A DNA stretch of 64,000 nt from Daldinia sp. FL1419 (GCA_025201765.1 MU623419.1:1-64000), one strand, 5' to 3'; counted from the first letter of the stretch, positions 33,333-46,300 are shown. Numbers and translations: made by a program. Notes: generated by a model from the sequence alone, not told the origin.

Positions 33333-36300
33333 TTTGAATGTTTTGAAGGTTGACTAAAAGTCGATATTAAAGATTATGAGGATGGTTGGTGAGTTGGTTT
33401 TCTTGTTATTTGCTTTGAAGGTTGCGTTGTCGATGGTGATCATATTCGATTTTGCAGGTTCGAACTGCTGGCTTTATAGGAAGTTGTCGTCGACTCCTGA
33501 GCCTTCAAATCTCCATTATTAGATTCAACTACTAGGCTCGCTGTCCGTTCTTACGGTAAGCGCTAATACGTGTGTCGATCATCACCGTTAACAATTCCCC
33601 GGAGGCTGATGTTGACAGGGACGCGGCACAGAAAAAAGATCTGCACTCAGCCGCTATTCGTTCTAATGCCGGGGTGCATATACGCGGGGACCCAAACACG
33701 AGATTGGATACTAGCTTGCATTACCATGGACAAGATTCCATTAGATCCACTGGAAAGAATATACGACACGTTATAGGTGTCAATAGTCTATTTGCGGTGA
33801 GTACGGTACGGCCACAAATTCCATACGACACTGGACCTCATTGTGGACCGAGCCGAGTGTGGCGTAGATATCGGCTTCGTTTATATGTCCAATTAAAATT
33901 TTCTTCAATCCGGTCCCTAACTTTCGGGGGGGAGGACTTTGTAAGGCGCCGTTGTCCTATCCGTATCCGGGTCCGGGTCGACTACCGCTATTATCGTCGT
34001 ATTATGGGAATCACAGTCATGGACACCCTAGACACGATCTTAATGATCGAAATGCATGCGACGGTATGCTGGCAAGCCCGCATGAGTCTCAGGGTTTCAA
34101 CATATTCTTCCGATTAAGATTCTATTCCAAGCAAGATTAACCGGCAGTGGGCCAACACCTCTGTCGATCTTATCTTCCCCTGAAAGTTAGGCAACTGGGC
34201 GCGAACACACGGGGCTGATGGGGCGAGACAGCTATGACGATCAACGAGCCCTACGTTGCCAAAGCATGTCGATGCCAAGCATCAAGGCGCCAGGTTACCA
34301 GCTTCACGATCTTTTTCTCGAAAATGCCTACCTAATGCGTTGTGTATTCAGGAGACAGTTTCTTTACTATCTAACTCCATCGAGTGCGATGGATTTTGAC
34401 GCTCTACGACAGAAACGGTTGTCCCTACACTGGTATGTTACTTCGTTAGAGAAGAAAAGAAAATTAAATAAAAATAAAAGTCTACGTGTAAAGGTACGCA
34501 TAGAATCGGAATATTTGAAGCCTCGTCGGAAAATTCCCACACGCCAATACGAGACCCATATGTTATTTGGAAATGTGGTTATCCCAATAACTAGCCTATG
34601 TAGCTTCTACCATTACGTCTATGCACAGGGATAATTCCGGCTCATCCGAACCAGTTAGGAACTCATCGTTGCATGCCAAAGGAGTCTCCATTGTTCAAAG
34701 TTTTAAGTCTAGATCCGATCTTAATGGCGTAACACCGCTCACACTTATCAGTTGGATATTGGTTAATTCAGATCGACGTTCTGCAAGACGTTGCTAACTG
34801 CCGTATCGGAATCCTACCGCTCTGCGCCAATCGTCGCAATGTGTGGTAACTATGGGTTTTTTAAGAGGCCGCGTTGCATACATAGAAGTCTGTCGGCGAG
34901 TTGAATAGCTTTGGCCAACTCACTCGGGGACCATAATTACAACTTCTAGTAGCCTAAGACACCCACACCGATACTCTTCAACAATCAAGGAGCTATATTG
35001 CAGGCCTATGTTGTAAGGCGCTAGAAAGTATAGGGGAGCTAGAACGAAAGCAATGAAATGTAGGCGTAGACGAAGATAGAAATGATCTGACGTATACGAA
35101 TTAATCCTTGGGTAAAGCGTCTATTCGCAACGTGGTGAGCTTCACGAAAGAATGTTACGTTACTATAATTGTGGCGATTGGCCCTGTTGTGGCTTATGGG
35201 CTCAATAGGACAGCTAATAATACACATTCAAGAGAATTCTCAAAGTAGCTAGAATTTCACGAGCTAGATGCTTTAGATGTCCAACTTTGTTTACCAAACT
35301 CGAAGACACTCTCACCCAAGGCGTTATAGGAGAGGATCTTCACTAATAGCCTTTCATCGCCACGTAATCAAAACCGTCATGGATTCGAAAGCTCGGCCCA
35401 AAAATGCCAGTCTCGGTCGGAGGCAAGTTGCAACCTTGAATAAATAAAACCTTACAGTTTAAAGAAAGAATGTTGTTAGAAGATTGTAGCTTTGCAGGCG
35501 TAGGGTTACCCGAAGAGAGTTTTAATACAACATGTTTATAGAACTCTGAGTATAACTGTACACTTCTAACTGCTCACTGTTAAACACGATTTTAGGAAAG
35601 GACGTCGTGGTTGTTAATATTAACTAGCGATAAGGTACGTTGATGGTATTTACTAACTACCTAGTTGATATCTACGTCAATAAGGGATACTTGGATAGAA
35701 CAATTACTAAGCTATAAGCTATAAGCTTGCTGAGCGGTCAGATGACGAAGATTCTTCATGATACCGCCGACCTTGATGGATATTAACAGAAGTTTTTGAG
35801 AGGTTCGTTGGCTATTTTGAAAAAAGGGTCACAAGAGAAAAGCGGTCGCCATCGTACCCAGCGTTATACTGATGTTATTCGGGTACCCGGGAGGGGATTT
35901 CCCGTGGGAAGTAAGCTATGGTTCATAGGAGGGTTTAAGTACTGACCGCCACTGGGTCTTCTGTGTCACAGTGGAATTGCTAGAAGAGAGTTGAGTAAAG
36001 GCGGAAATATGCCTGCTTGTAAAGGCGCAGAAAGGTTTTTTTGTCTTGGCTTACTCGTTGTATCATTTGACTCGAGACATTTCTCACCACGCGTTTGATT
36101 ATCCACCATGTACTTATGCTTGTTGTTTTACAAAGCTTCAGGGACACCCACGCCAAATTCCCCTACTGGAGGGTTTACAGTTCGGCTAAATACGAGATCG
36201 GGAAACGTCTCAACTGGAAGTAGCATAGAGACTGGGGGGTTTTCTTAACTTAGAAACTTTAACCATGCGGCTGTAAGGTATGTCGACTTGAAAAATAACA

Positions 36301-37246
36301 GGGCCTCGAACCAACTATCTCGGATCCTAGGAAGAAGGGAATAGGAGGGTGAGGCCCGGCGTTGGTGGTCATGAATAGGGGCACATACATATGGTGGCTC
36401 CCGCAGCCGAGTGGGCTTTGCGTATTTCTCTGTCAAAGTATATTCTGCTGGTAGAGCTAATCAATGGAGGCCACATAGTTGGCGTGGAGTTGGTCCTAAC
36501 AAAAGAGTTGTAGTCGAGAGAAAATAAGCGAGATGCCGATAACGCTGGGGCCGAACCTACATTCAGTCGTCTGCCTGCCTGAAGGAGGACTTATGTGTGA
36601 AGTCGAACTTGGTGGGAAATATAAACTGGCCTGGCCGGATAATACTGAAAGTTTTCTTGTTTGTTAGGTTTCATACCTAGGTACCTACATAGTTCCTCCT
36701 ACTGATGATAAATCAATAACTTTGATTAGGGAACTGGCCAAGAGTGAGGGACTACATGATGGACGGGAAGGGTTAACAAGTGACTACTGTCACCGCAGCA
36801 TTTTGCCACGGTAGAGGTTATTGAATTCATTTTTTCCAGTTCTAGTGTCGGCAAGTAAAGAATTCTGGTAAATAATATCTAGCAAGGAATGCTCTATAAA
36901 GGGGGACGCAAGGGAGTTGCGAGGCGTCATATCCCGATTGTAGGTGACAAGCCACTGATAGGTCTCCTTCATTCTAGGTACCTTAATACTTGCCTAGAAC
37001 CTACCTAAGGTTAGGTACAAGCAAGGATTCCATCCATGTATCTTCAAACTTAATATAGGTCTTAGTTTATAGCCCTTTGGAATCCGGTTGTATTAGCAGA
37101 GAGGCAAGGTCATGACTGCGAGAATTCTTGATTGAATAGTGCAATATGTATTAAGTGCGTTAGGCAAGTATCTTGCTATTATATCTTACACAGATAGGGA
37201 TACATCGATTAATTAGTAGCATACCACGACCCGAGTAGGGCTACGC
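33333..37246. other. 3.9-kb gene-poor region
   Basis: No gene could be supported. It holds open frames at 33572-34117 (GTG start, 181 codons) and 34218-34634 (ATG start, 138 codons), both plus strand, without recognisable motifs or splice partners. GC content is not depressed, so strong RIP mutation is not obvious. It may contain a lineage-specific or decayed gene. Confidence 0.4.
33472..33479 (-). promoter_or_regulatory. TATA-like element of the small secreted protein gene
   Basis: CTATAAAG on the minus strand, about 140 bp before the ATG at 33332, followed by an A/C-rich leader. Position and leader type fit a core promoter. Confidence 0.45.
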
Positions 37247-38191
37247 CTACTGCGCAGCGGCATACAGAGCACCAAGGGCTAAGGCACCGTAGAAGCCGAA
37301 AGCGCTTCCAGGGTAGGCATTGGCAGCGTTGTCAACTACGACGTAGGTGGATGACTGGGTGGTTTTAGGTCAGCTTAGAAATCCTTTTCTTTTTGGGATG
37401 AAATGAGTAGACTTACTGTAGTTGCTGTGCCGTTCTTGTGGCTGCTTTCGCCTGTAGGAGCGTGGGTAATAGAAGCTTCATTGGAAGCGCCCGTCGCGGA
37501 TACGGATTCGGTGACGGTTACGGTGTGGTGCCCGGAGTTCGATTCGCTGGCGGAAGAAGCCGTTGCCGATTCGGTCGGGGTTACTTCCTGGGTGCTGGAA
37601 CCAACAGTGGGGGCTTCTTTCGAGGTCTCGGTAACCGTTGGTGCCTCGGTGGGGGCTTCTGTGGGGGTCTCAGTCGGGGTCGGCGCCTCGGTCTCGGAGG
37701 ACTCGGGCTTGGACTCGGTGGGAGATGCAGTAGGTGACGAATGAGGCTCCGATGCACTTGTCGAGCTAGAAGAACTAGCAGGAACAGCCGGTCCCACGTC
37801 TGGTTGTTTACCAGAGAGAGGCGACGTTGATAGACCGTCGCATGCGCTTGCGTCCTTGGTTAGGGTGCTGCCGTAGTACTGCCAGATGTCCTGGTTGTCG
37901 GGTCCAGCGCACTGCAAGCAGGCCTTGTAGTCGGCTAGGAAGATCTCGTCGTGGCATACATCCTCGCTGCTTCTTCCTTGGATAATGGCTTGGCCTGGAT
38001 TGAGTATCAGTATCATTAAATTCCGCAATGAGGGTTGGATCAGACTTACCGCAGTTATCGTGGCAGTTGTAAGAAGGGGTTCCGGGATCCTGGCGCTTGA
38101 GCAGACGAGCAAAGAATTGCAGTTCTTCCGTAGAGGCAGAGACCGCAGTGGCAGCGAGGATTGCCCCGAAAGTCCAACGAGTTACAATCAT
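37247..38191 (-). CDS. Ser/Thr-rich secreted, probably GPI-anchored cell-surface protein
   Basis: Three exons: 38050-38191, 37417-37994 and 37247-37354; introns 55 and 62 bp; 275 residues. Signal peptide 1-19. A dibasic LLKR site at about residue 33 may be cut by Kex2. A Cys-rich head of about 80 residues has six Cys (CHDNC, VC, CLQC, AC) and the motif AGPDNQDIWQYYG, shared in my experience by many mould surface proteins; it lacks the eight-Cys CFEM spacing. A long Ser/Thr/Pro/Glu-rich stalk with PTETPTEAPTEAPT repeats follows, likely O-glycosylated. The last exon ends in a hydrophobic tail (GFYGALALGALYAAAQ) after small residues, as expected for GPI attachment. Confidence 0.85.
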
Positions 38192-40846
38192 CTTGGCAGT
38201 TGTATTACCGACTGAACGAATGTGTTGATTAACTAAAACGAGTGGTTATTTCAAAGTGTCCGACCATGCGAAGACGCCGATGCGGAAACAAGTAAATTCA
38301 AAGTGTGGAATGACAGCGGCTCTCGCCGTCTTATAGCCAGGTATGCAGCTCGTACACAAGTAAGCTTAAAAGAGAGTAGGCAGGGAAATGCATGCAAACA
38401 TTCAGCTATGGCAAGGGGTTTCGCCGAACGATGGCTAGGATCCGTGGACGAATAGTATGAAAAGTAGCCGATGCCCGGAGATTGGTCTGTAAGTGATTCA
38501 AGTAGGATCGAGTCATTGTCTTGAGTACTTCGGCCTGTTTTGTGAATTTGTTCCGTAAGGGAATCCATATTCCGGCTATAGTCTGGTCCTAATACTAGGT
38601 CCAATACTAGGTCCAATACAAGGTCGATCTCCAAGCGAAGGTTTCCGAGGTATGGCTTGCCTGTGCAGTGACATTGCATGTGTCATCGCGTGTGCTGGGA
38701 TGTCGGGATGTCTAATGCCTTAAGATGGACAACTAGGTTTTTCTGTCGAACCGAGGATTAGTATTTGCCCCTATTCCATTTTTATCCGTCTGCTATACCT
38801 ATCGCTAGCTTGCAAACAAGGCATCGGCCGAGTCCTCAAGCATCGTCACTTGATGTTATCGTATCTTTGCTATGGGTGCTAGTGTCCCGGAGTTCTCGGG
38901 GCGTGAGAATTTTCTCCCCGTCTTCTGTTACTAGACCTCTTCGGAACCTATTATGAGAATATTGGAGTTCTGGGCCCGTATTGGACGTTCGATCTGATTA
39001 GATTGATAAGATTAGATGGAGTGCCACACCCTGTTGGGTCTTCTCCGCTATGGAGTCGGATCCGTTGCAACCCAAGAGCAAACTAGCAAGGATTGAACAA
39101 GCGGATCTCCTCTTAGCGCCATCAGATAAACAAATACGTAGATACGTCGGAAAGAATAAACGGTGCGGTAAAGCTTTACGACTTGGGGGTTTTGGTCTTG
39201 TGTCCTACCCAGGTAGTTAACCTTTATACGGGAAATGCCACTAATACGGAGAGGCGTGCGATAAATATCATATAGTCAGAAACTGCAGTATAAGGTAGTT
39301 AGGCTCATCATACTATATATTCAGGTTTTACAGCGGCCGTATATGTCCGTGCCAACAAGTAGGTACCTAACGTAAGATCGCGGTGTTACCCCCCGGGGCT
39401 CGAGTCCAGTTTCCGTTACGCGAGTGACCTGACTTTGAAGGCTCGACTGCAGGAGAGCCGGGGTGGCTCGCGATCTCAAGATTGGTAAGAAATCATACCA
39501 TCAATTTAATCTAGCCACCCAAGTCCATCCTGTCAAAGTACCAGCCTGCAGGTCTGATTCGTTTATTTTCTCCTGGCCTGATGCTATACATATTCGCACT
39601 AGCTAGATTGGTAAACTCGTCCCTCCACGGTTCAGGCGACTATTAGTACCGTAGATGGTGATGGCAAGGGAGGTGAGCTCGGTTACTACGTTACTAGCCG
39701 TGGGAAATCCTGTCGCTTGTTACTTGGCAAACACATCTAGCTGGTGCTTTCGGTACACTCTCAATTACTTGGAATAGTCTCTAGCGACCTTACTATATGA
39801 TAAACAATACTAATCACGACGATGAAGGCTGTGAATTGCGAGTGAACGTCTACGAGTGACCGTTTGGACGTTGAGCTTCGATCTTGAGCCCGAGCGAAGA
39901 ATGGATATATCGTTAACGTAGGGTGTAGGTATATCATCGGGTAGGTAACGAAGAGAGGTAACGGTTAAGTTCGGCAAGTAGAGAGCGTCCCAATACCCAC
40001 ATACAGAGACCCAAATGCGGTATAGGCAGTCAGCCAACGGTCCTAGACGGCGTAGGATTAAGTCATCCACAATCTACTTGGGAGGAAGTATAGATGAATT
40101 CTTGTGAGACCTTCCTAACCTAGACGGGTCTTCTTCATATCACCAATTACTGCCGTCGTCGGATCGTCGCCATTCCTAGGCCCCTCCCTCATGGGGGACA
40201 TGTAAGTCTTCGGTAGCCGCCTACGGTGGTTGCTCGGCCAATTGGATCCTCAGCGGCCGATTTGTCCCACTCTTTGGAGCATGAAATTCTTGAGTCTTAG
40301 CTCGATCGTGCTGGGGCCCAAAGCTGGCTAGGCCTATTGTATTACAACCTAACCCAAAATCTCGGTTCCTCGCGCGAACTAGGTAGTTTTCACTCATGGG
40401 TTGTTACGAGAAAACTTTCGAATAGATATAGAAGCCGTATGTGCATCGTCGACACTGAAATGCCTATTCTTCACTAGTAAACTAATATCTTCTTGGGCAG
40501 GGAGCTAGGTATTAGGGTTGCCACCCGGAGGTGGACTATAGAAACGAACAGCGTCTTGGGTCGGCTTATCTTGGACCAATGACTGTGCGTGTCCATTAAC
40601 AGCTCGAGGGTGGGAATATAGCTTGGCTGCGAAGTGATTGGCTTGTGACAAGGTGCCGGCTATATGACCCTAAATGAACTTCCCACGACTTACATGGCCG
40701 TTACTTATAAGATCGTTCTGCGCCTATATCCCCTTTTCAAAACGCTCCCCTCAGCCACAACCGCCTCCCCGCAACTATACAGGCAAGTACGCAGCGCACC
40801 AGTATCATCATCCCAATAACTACCCGTGGTTTGCTGTCTATTCAAT
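38192..40846. other. Gene-free spacer
   Basis: Divergent promoter region, 2.7 kb. A three-copy 12-bp repeat lies at 38591-38626. Minus-strand open frames at 38251-38679 and 39810-40070 have no independent support. Confidence 0.45.
38591..38626. repeat. Tandem 12-bp repeat, 3 copies
   Basis: AATACTAGGTCC occurs twice exactly, then once with changes. The unit is a multiple of three and, on the minus strand, encodes repeated LVLD in an unsupported open frame. Confidence 0.8.
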
Positions 40847-41858
40847 ATGAGGTTCGGTCAGTTGTCATACATTGCTGCGCTGGCCGGTAGCCAGCTCGTC
40901 ATCGCGGATGGAGAGGCTCACGGCGAAGGTCTTGAAGGCAGTGTCATGGGCCCCGTTGCTTTCCTCTGGCCTGATGACAGACCGTGGAGCGCATCGGCCG
41001 ATAACGTTGGACCTTGCGGGAGCCCCAGCGGCGTAACTAATCGAACAGCTTTCCCTCTATGTGAGTGCCTTTAGTTAGGATACAAGAAATAAATGTGAGC
41101 TGACTTCGTCTCCTTTTAGCTCAGGGAACTGTGGCTCTATCAATCGCTGATGATGCTTGGAACGTCAACTTCTCTATCGCATACGACAATGGTTAGTACC
41201 TTCGCATATACGATGTATTACGATACTAACAGACCCACAGCGCCAACTATCCAGAGCCAGTTCAGCCAACAAGTTGTCAGCGACGTCGCGGAGATTGAGC
41301 CCGGCCACCAATGCTACAAGATTGCCGATGTCCCCAACACCGTAACTGCTGGAACCAACGCCACAATCCAGTTGGAGTATTGGTCAAACATTGACAATGA
41401 GCTTAACGGTCGAAACCAGACCTTCTACGCCTGTGCTGACATTGTATGATAAGAACACCACTTGGCTTCACATGAGCAATATACTGACACTTTCATAGAC
41501 TTTCGTCGAGCCCAAGGACATGAAGATCCAACCCCCTTGTTTCAATGTAACAACAGGAGAGTTCGACTCTGGCAGCCCAACCTCAACTTCTACCCCAGCA
41601 CCAAGTACCACAAATGCCGCTTCCGATGAAAATGAAGCTCCCAGCAACCCCGGTTCCGGATCATCTGGAGACGGACTCTCCGCTGGCGCAAAGGCAGGCA
41701 TAGCTGTCGGTGTGATCGTGGCTTCTCTCGCTATCGTAGGTGTTATTGCGTTTGTACTACTCCGCAGGCGTAAGACTCAGACGCTCGACCACGAAGCAGT
41801 GGCAGCTGCTGCGAAGAACCAGCCCGAGGTTGCTTCTGTGAGCAGCCAAAGACGTTAA
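40847..41858 (+). CDS. BIM1-like (X325) copper-binding surface protein with transmembrane anchor
   Basis: Four exons: 40847-41060, 41120-41191, 41241-41443 and 41499-41858; introns 59, 49 and 55 bp; 282 residues. The secretion signal may be cut before H25 (GEA/HGEG), which would expose an N-terminal His. The domain has the family hallmarks GPVAFLWPDDRPWSA, VGPCGS, GVTNRTAFPLSQG and EPGHQCYKI. H25 and H118 are candidate copper ligands in a His-brace-like site. The family (LPMO-related, non-oxidative) includes copper-uptake factor BIM1 of Cryptococcus. Several N-glycosylation sites. After a Ser/Thr/Gly stalk a 23-residue helix (about 229-251) is followed by RRRK and a 30-residue cytoplasmic tail, so it is a type I membrane protein rather than GPI-anchored. 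Confidence 0.9.
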
Positions 41859-43382
41859 ACTATTGCCATATAGATAGATTGATATTATGATGTTAGTATA
41901 GCAGTTATATGTGGCAGGGGTGGGGTTGCGAATAAAGGGGCAAGCTAAGATGAATGAGAATACGTTCCTTTATGCTCAAGGGGTAACCTCGAAATTGGCT
42001 TCTATCTAATACAATATATACAGTAAAGTAAGTTATAACGCGTTGCCTGCTTTTAAGTTATTCTATAACACAGACCCCCTGTTTCCAAACCATTCATGTG
42101 CCCCAATCGTAATAGTCGTACGCATGTAGCTATGCTTTCGTTCTTGCCATATACCTTTCACCTTCTTTCACTCCTTTACTAAGAAAAAGTCTTTCCTCTG
42201 GTCCTGACCTCCCCGACCTGCTGGATATTAACGTTTTGCTCATGATGAGTTGAGACGGGGCTTGAACCTACTAATACTTTATTGGGGGCTTGGTAGAAGG
42301 TTATGATTCTGTTGTCGTTGCGCTCAATGGGTACGGCGAGGTTGACAGTCTTACAGTCCTACGGTCAATGCAATTCGATCCATGATGTACAGCGGCGATG
42401 CTCCCTGAGCAGTTGAAGAGGTGGGAATAGGTCCCCAGATATTTATAGTGTGGGACTCTGCCAGACTGGATCTCACCCGTATCAACTAATGTTGAAGGAT
42501 TCTGGTACAGAAACACTTCTGCCCTGTGACTGGTAGAAATAGGGGAACCGATTGGGAATCCGACCACGATATTTTTGAAGGTGGGATAGCAGAACGAATT
42601 CCATAGCACCCAGGACCTTGCGATGTTACGAAGGGCTAAAAATATCAAAGTTGTCTAGGAACGGATTCTCTAGGGCTTCTGATTGGCAAAAACCAGGAGT
42701 CGCAGGTTTGTGGTGACCATCTTACTATCTTAACGACCGTTGGTTTATTAGTGGCTTTTCACGATGTTATATTTCCTATGTGGTTGCGATTTTTGGTCTA
42801 TTGGTCCTCCTAATAGATTAATTTTTGTTGGTTAATGCAATGGATTGTCCAATGTTATATGGATTATTTTGGCGTATTTTATTTCCCATATCGCATAAAA
42901 TAGTGTTATAGTAATTCTGCTCAGAGAGAACACTATCAGGAGGAATTTAATATTTGATATATTAATATAAGGAGGATGTCTTCTATTTTTTTTAATATCT
43001 ATAAACTATAAAACTTACCTAGATAACCTTAGGTGTCTATTTACTGAGATAGAGGGCTTTGATCTATTACCTACCTACCTAGGTACCTAGGTATGGAAGT
43101 ACCCGCGTACCTGCCTATCTACCTAGTTCACATTATAGATACCTAGGTACCGTCCTATGGATGATCAGGTTTTGTATTTGTGATCATCACTAGGTTAGGT
43201 ACCTACCTAGGTATTGTACAGAATGACTAGTTACGTTTGATCGGAACTATAATGTGAACCGTGCACCTTCTAAGATAAGACGCGTCTTCAAATATTGATA
43301 ACTCGTGTTGGCATCGAGTCGCGTCTATTGATTGGCACACAGGCACCTTTTTGAATTGGTTCAATATTATTATTATATTTAA
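41859..43382. other. Intergenic spacer with dense GGTACCTA palindromes
   Basis: No gene supported. From 43065 to 43220 several blocks of CCTACCTAGGTACCTAGG form overlapping palindromes. The area from 42720 to 43020 is AT-rich. Confidence 0.5.
43065..43216. repeat. Cluster of GGTACCTAGG palindromic repeats
   Basis: At least three blocks of alternating CCTA and GGTA units, each able to fold on itself, lie in about 150 bp upstream of the oxygenase gene. The same motif recurs through other spacers in the window. Confidence 0.7.
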
Positions 43383-46300
43383 ATGGGCGCTAATCAAAGT
43401 GCCGTCGTGGAACTTGATTCAACCAATTCTTCTAGGAGATTTCAAGATATGAATGGGAAATCCGGAACCCCGATAGAAATCCCAGATAGCTCCTCTTCCG
43501 CGGGTAACGAGGAGGAGGAGCACGGTCTGAAGGGGGTAAAGGCAAATCTGTTGAACTGTCTCGATAAAATACAAACTACCGGCCATGTCGCGGCCTCTAA
43601 ACAATACGGAGCTTTCACCAACCCTGGTTTGACAGTTGCTGGCACTCTCATACCATTGCCATTGATGTCTCGTGATGCTGAGACGATTAGGAGCGTATCC
43701 AGACAAGCTCCTTTCGGTAAAGGCGACGAGGTATGCAGTCCCAGCGAATCCCGAAGAGAGGAAGTTTCTGGAGTTGGTTATATCGTTATATCGTTATATC
43801 GTTAACTTACGTGGTCGCAGACGGTGGTTGATACCTCGGTACGCAAGACTTGGGAACTTGACCATACTCAGTTTGCATTTGCAAATCCTGCTTGGCAAGG
43901 CTATGTCGCCTTGGTATTAAGAGAGGCTGCACAAAGCTTGGCTATGTCAGAAGTGAGAGCTGAGCCGTATAAGCTGCTTCTGTATGACGAAGGGTCCTTC
44001 TTCAAGCGCCATAAAGACTCGGAAAAGGTCCCAGGAATGATTGGAACATTGGTCATTTGCCTTCCCTCAAAACACGACGGTGGAAGTGTCCACTTATCCC
44101 ATGTCGGCAAGAGTTACGTCTTCGACACAGATAAGACTTCTGACTTCGGATTGACAAGTCTTTCGTGGTTCTCCGATGTTACGCACGAGATCAAGCCTCT
44201 GAAGTCGGGGTACCGATTGGTCTTGACCTACAACATAATCCATACGGGACACAAGCAACTGTCTGCTAGGCTTGTCGAAAAGCAGTCAGAACGTCTGCGT
44301 TCAGTCTTAGTCAAGTGGCAATCAGAACTTCGGCCCAGAGAGAAGCTAGTTTACCAACTCGAACACAAATATACAAAGTCTAGTTTAATGTTAAGCAACC
44401 TTAAGGGTCGGGACAGAGCTGTATGTCAAACTCTGTACGAGGTCGGCTTAGACTGCGGTTTTGTCATTTTCCTTGCTGAGATGACTCGAACTCAAGACGA
44501 TTCTGAAGGTTACTGTGAGACGGATGAGGCCTCGACGGAACTAGACGATGTGAGGACTTGTGAGGGACTTATCGTCTGTGGTCGCATATCATTAGATGAC
44601 CAAGATATCCTCGGGTCAGACCTATGGGCCCGAGATGCAGATAGCGAAGATGAAGGAGACTTTACTGGCAATGAAAGTATGCCGTCCACTCTTCGTTATC
44701 ATGACACTGCAAGTTTCCCATGACCTATTCTACGACTAAAGTTCATTGCTAATTTTGTTTAGGTCGTTGTCATAGTGCCTATGAGCAAAATGCCCTCATT
44801 TATTTCTTCGCCCGACCCGCGTGCTGTGTTGAGCCTCGTCAATAACGCCTTAGAACACAGGCCCGGCGATCGCCGTCTGCAGGCTTCTCTACTAACGATT
44901 TTGGAGAGTTCAGTTCCCCAGGGTTGGTCTGACGGCGCGTTCTTATCCAATGTAGTTGCCCTAGCTATCAAGTTGCAGAGGAAAACCCTATACACGGTGG
45001 CTGTGCGTACATCATTCAGGGGGCCGGTTCCTCGACAGCTAGTGCTGGCAACATTAGTCCGGCACATGAAAGAGGATCATCTCAGAGACCCACAGAAACA
45101 ACCAGACTGGGATCGTTGGTAAGCAAACATTTCGTGATATTGACGGTCTCGCTCTGATTAGGCTTTAGGTTTAGCGATGTAATTTCTAGGGCCACTAAGA
45201 TATCATTAGTAGTCCTAGATGATGTATTGAACAGCTTAGATGCATCGATACAAGAGGAAAGCTTGAAGGAATCCTTTCGAACTTGGAAAACACCGCTAAC
45301 GACGAAGATGGTTGAGTCGAAGGACTTTTTGGGCGTAGAGGATCATGATTATTTGATTGGCCTACTCTTCAACCATTCCAACGACCTGGAGTGGTTGACA
45401 AACTGGTTTGTCTCCTAACATGGGCCGTATTAAATCATACTGGGCTAATTTTTCGTCGATCAGGTTTGCGCCAGTACTGTCGGGTAAAGGTACTAAGGCA
45501 CTCATTTGCTCAATACTGGGGGATATCCATAGCAATCGGGAACGAAAAACACTCGCGAGGGCTACTGATGCATACCGGTGCATTCTGGAAAGTAGCGCAA
45601 AAAAGTTGGTCTTGACTAGCGGTTTTCCGTCCCCTGGCAACCGCTACGTTATGATTGAAACCGCTACATCTTTTTATCGCAAGATTATCGAGCTTGTTAG
45701 CCAAAGTCTGGATATGGGGTTATCCAAACAGGCTATTGGACTTCTCGAGACGAGTTGTGCTGATACCGATCGAGATTATCAGGAGCCTGACGAATGGGAT
45801 CCACTTCCCGCTGTCATCATCCAGGAATTCATGGAAGCTCTATTAAAACTCTTTCGGAAATACAATATCCCTCCCCCCGAATCGACCAAAGCCATGTTTA
45901 TATCCATTTTCCGTAACCTTTTCATTGGGGAATTGCCGATGCGTCCGACCAAGCCTCAAGGCTGGAGACATAAGCCGATACAGTGCTACGAGAACTGCGC
46001 GGACTGCAGAGTTCTCAATTCATTTCTCGTGAATCACCAAGAACAGACTCGCGAATTCGCCGTTCCTACGAAAAGACGACAGCACCTCGAATCTCTGTTG
46101 TCGAGGAGTCTTTTCCGATGTCATACTAGGACGGGTCGCTTGCCGTACGGATTGGTTGTGACTAAGTTAGGGAACGAGTTTCAAGAAGATATGAGAGAAT
46201 ACGAGGCTCAACTCGAGGCTGTTAGGAATAGGCTCAGGCCGTTCCGACGCGAGGATGTGAAGTCGTTGCTGGGAGAGGGGTTATACCAAGAGCTAGTTCT

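Noticed and set aside
33572..34117. 181-codon plus-strand open frame
   Set aside because: GTG start, no signal peptide, domain or splice partner, and odd composition (Arg/Ile runs); kept only as a low-interest finding.
37247..38191. CFEM-domain assignment for the serine-rich surface protein
   Set aside because: Only six Cys in the head region and spacing does not match the eight-Cys CFEM pattern.
38251..38679. 142-codon minus-strand frame with repeated LVLD
   Set aside because: The repeat comes from a 12-bp tandem duplication; the rest shows no domain, and it lies in the promoter region of the surface-protein gene.
39810..40070. 86-codon minus-strand frame from an ATG
   Set aside because: No motif, no convincing splice sites extending it, and surrounding DNA looks non-coding.
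42235..42295. Possible minus-strand tRNA around GGTTCAAGCCCC
   Set aside because: Five-base T-stem fails to pair and no cloverleaf is possible.
42301..42648. 115-codon minus-strand frame
   Set aside because: TTG start, no recognisable motif or splice partner.
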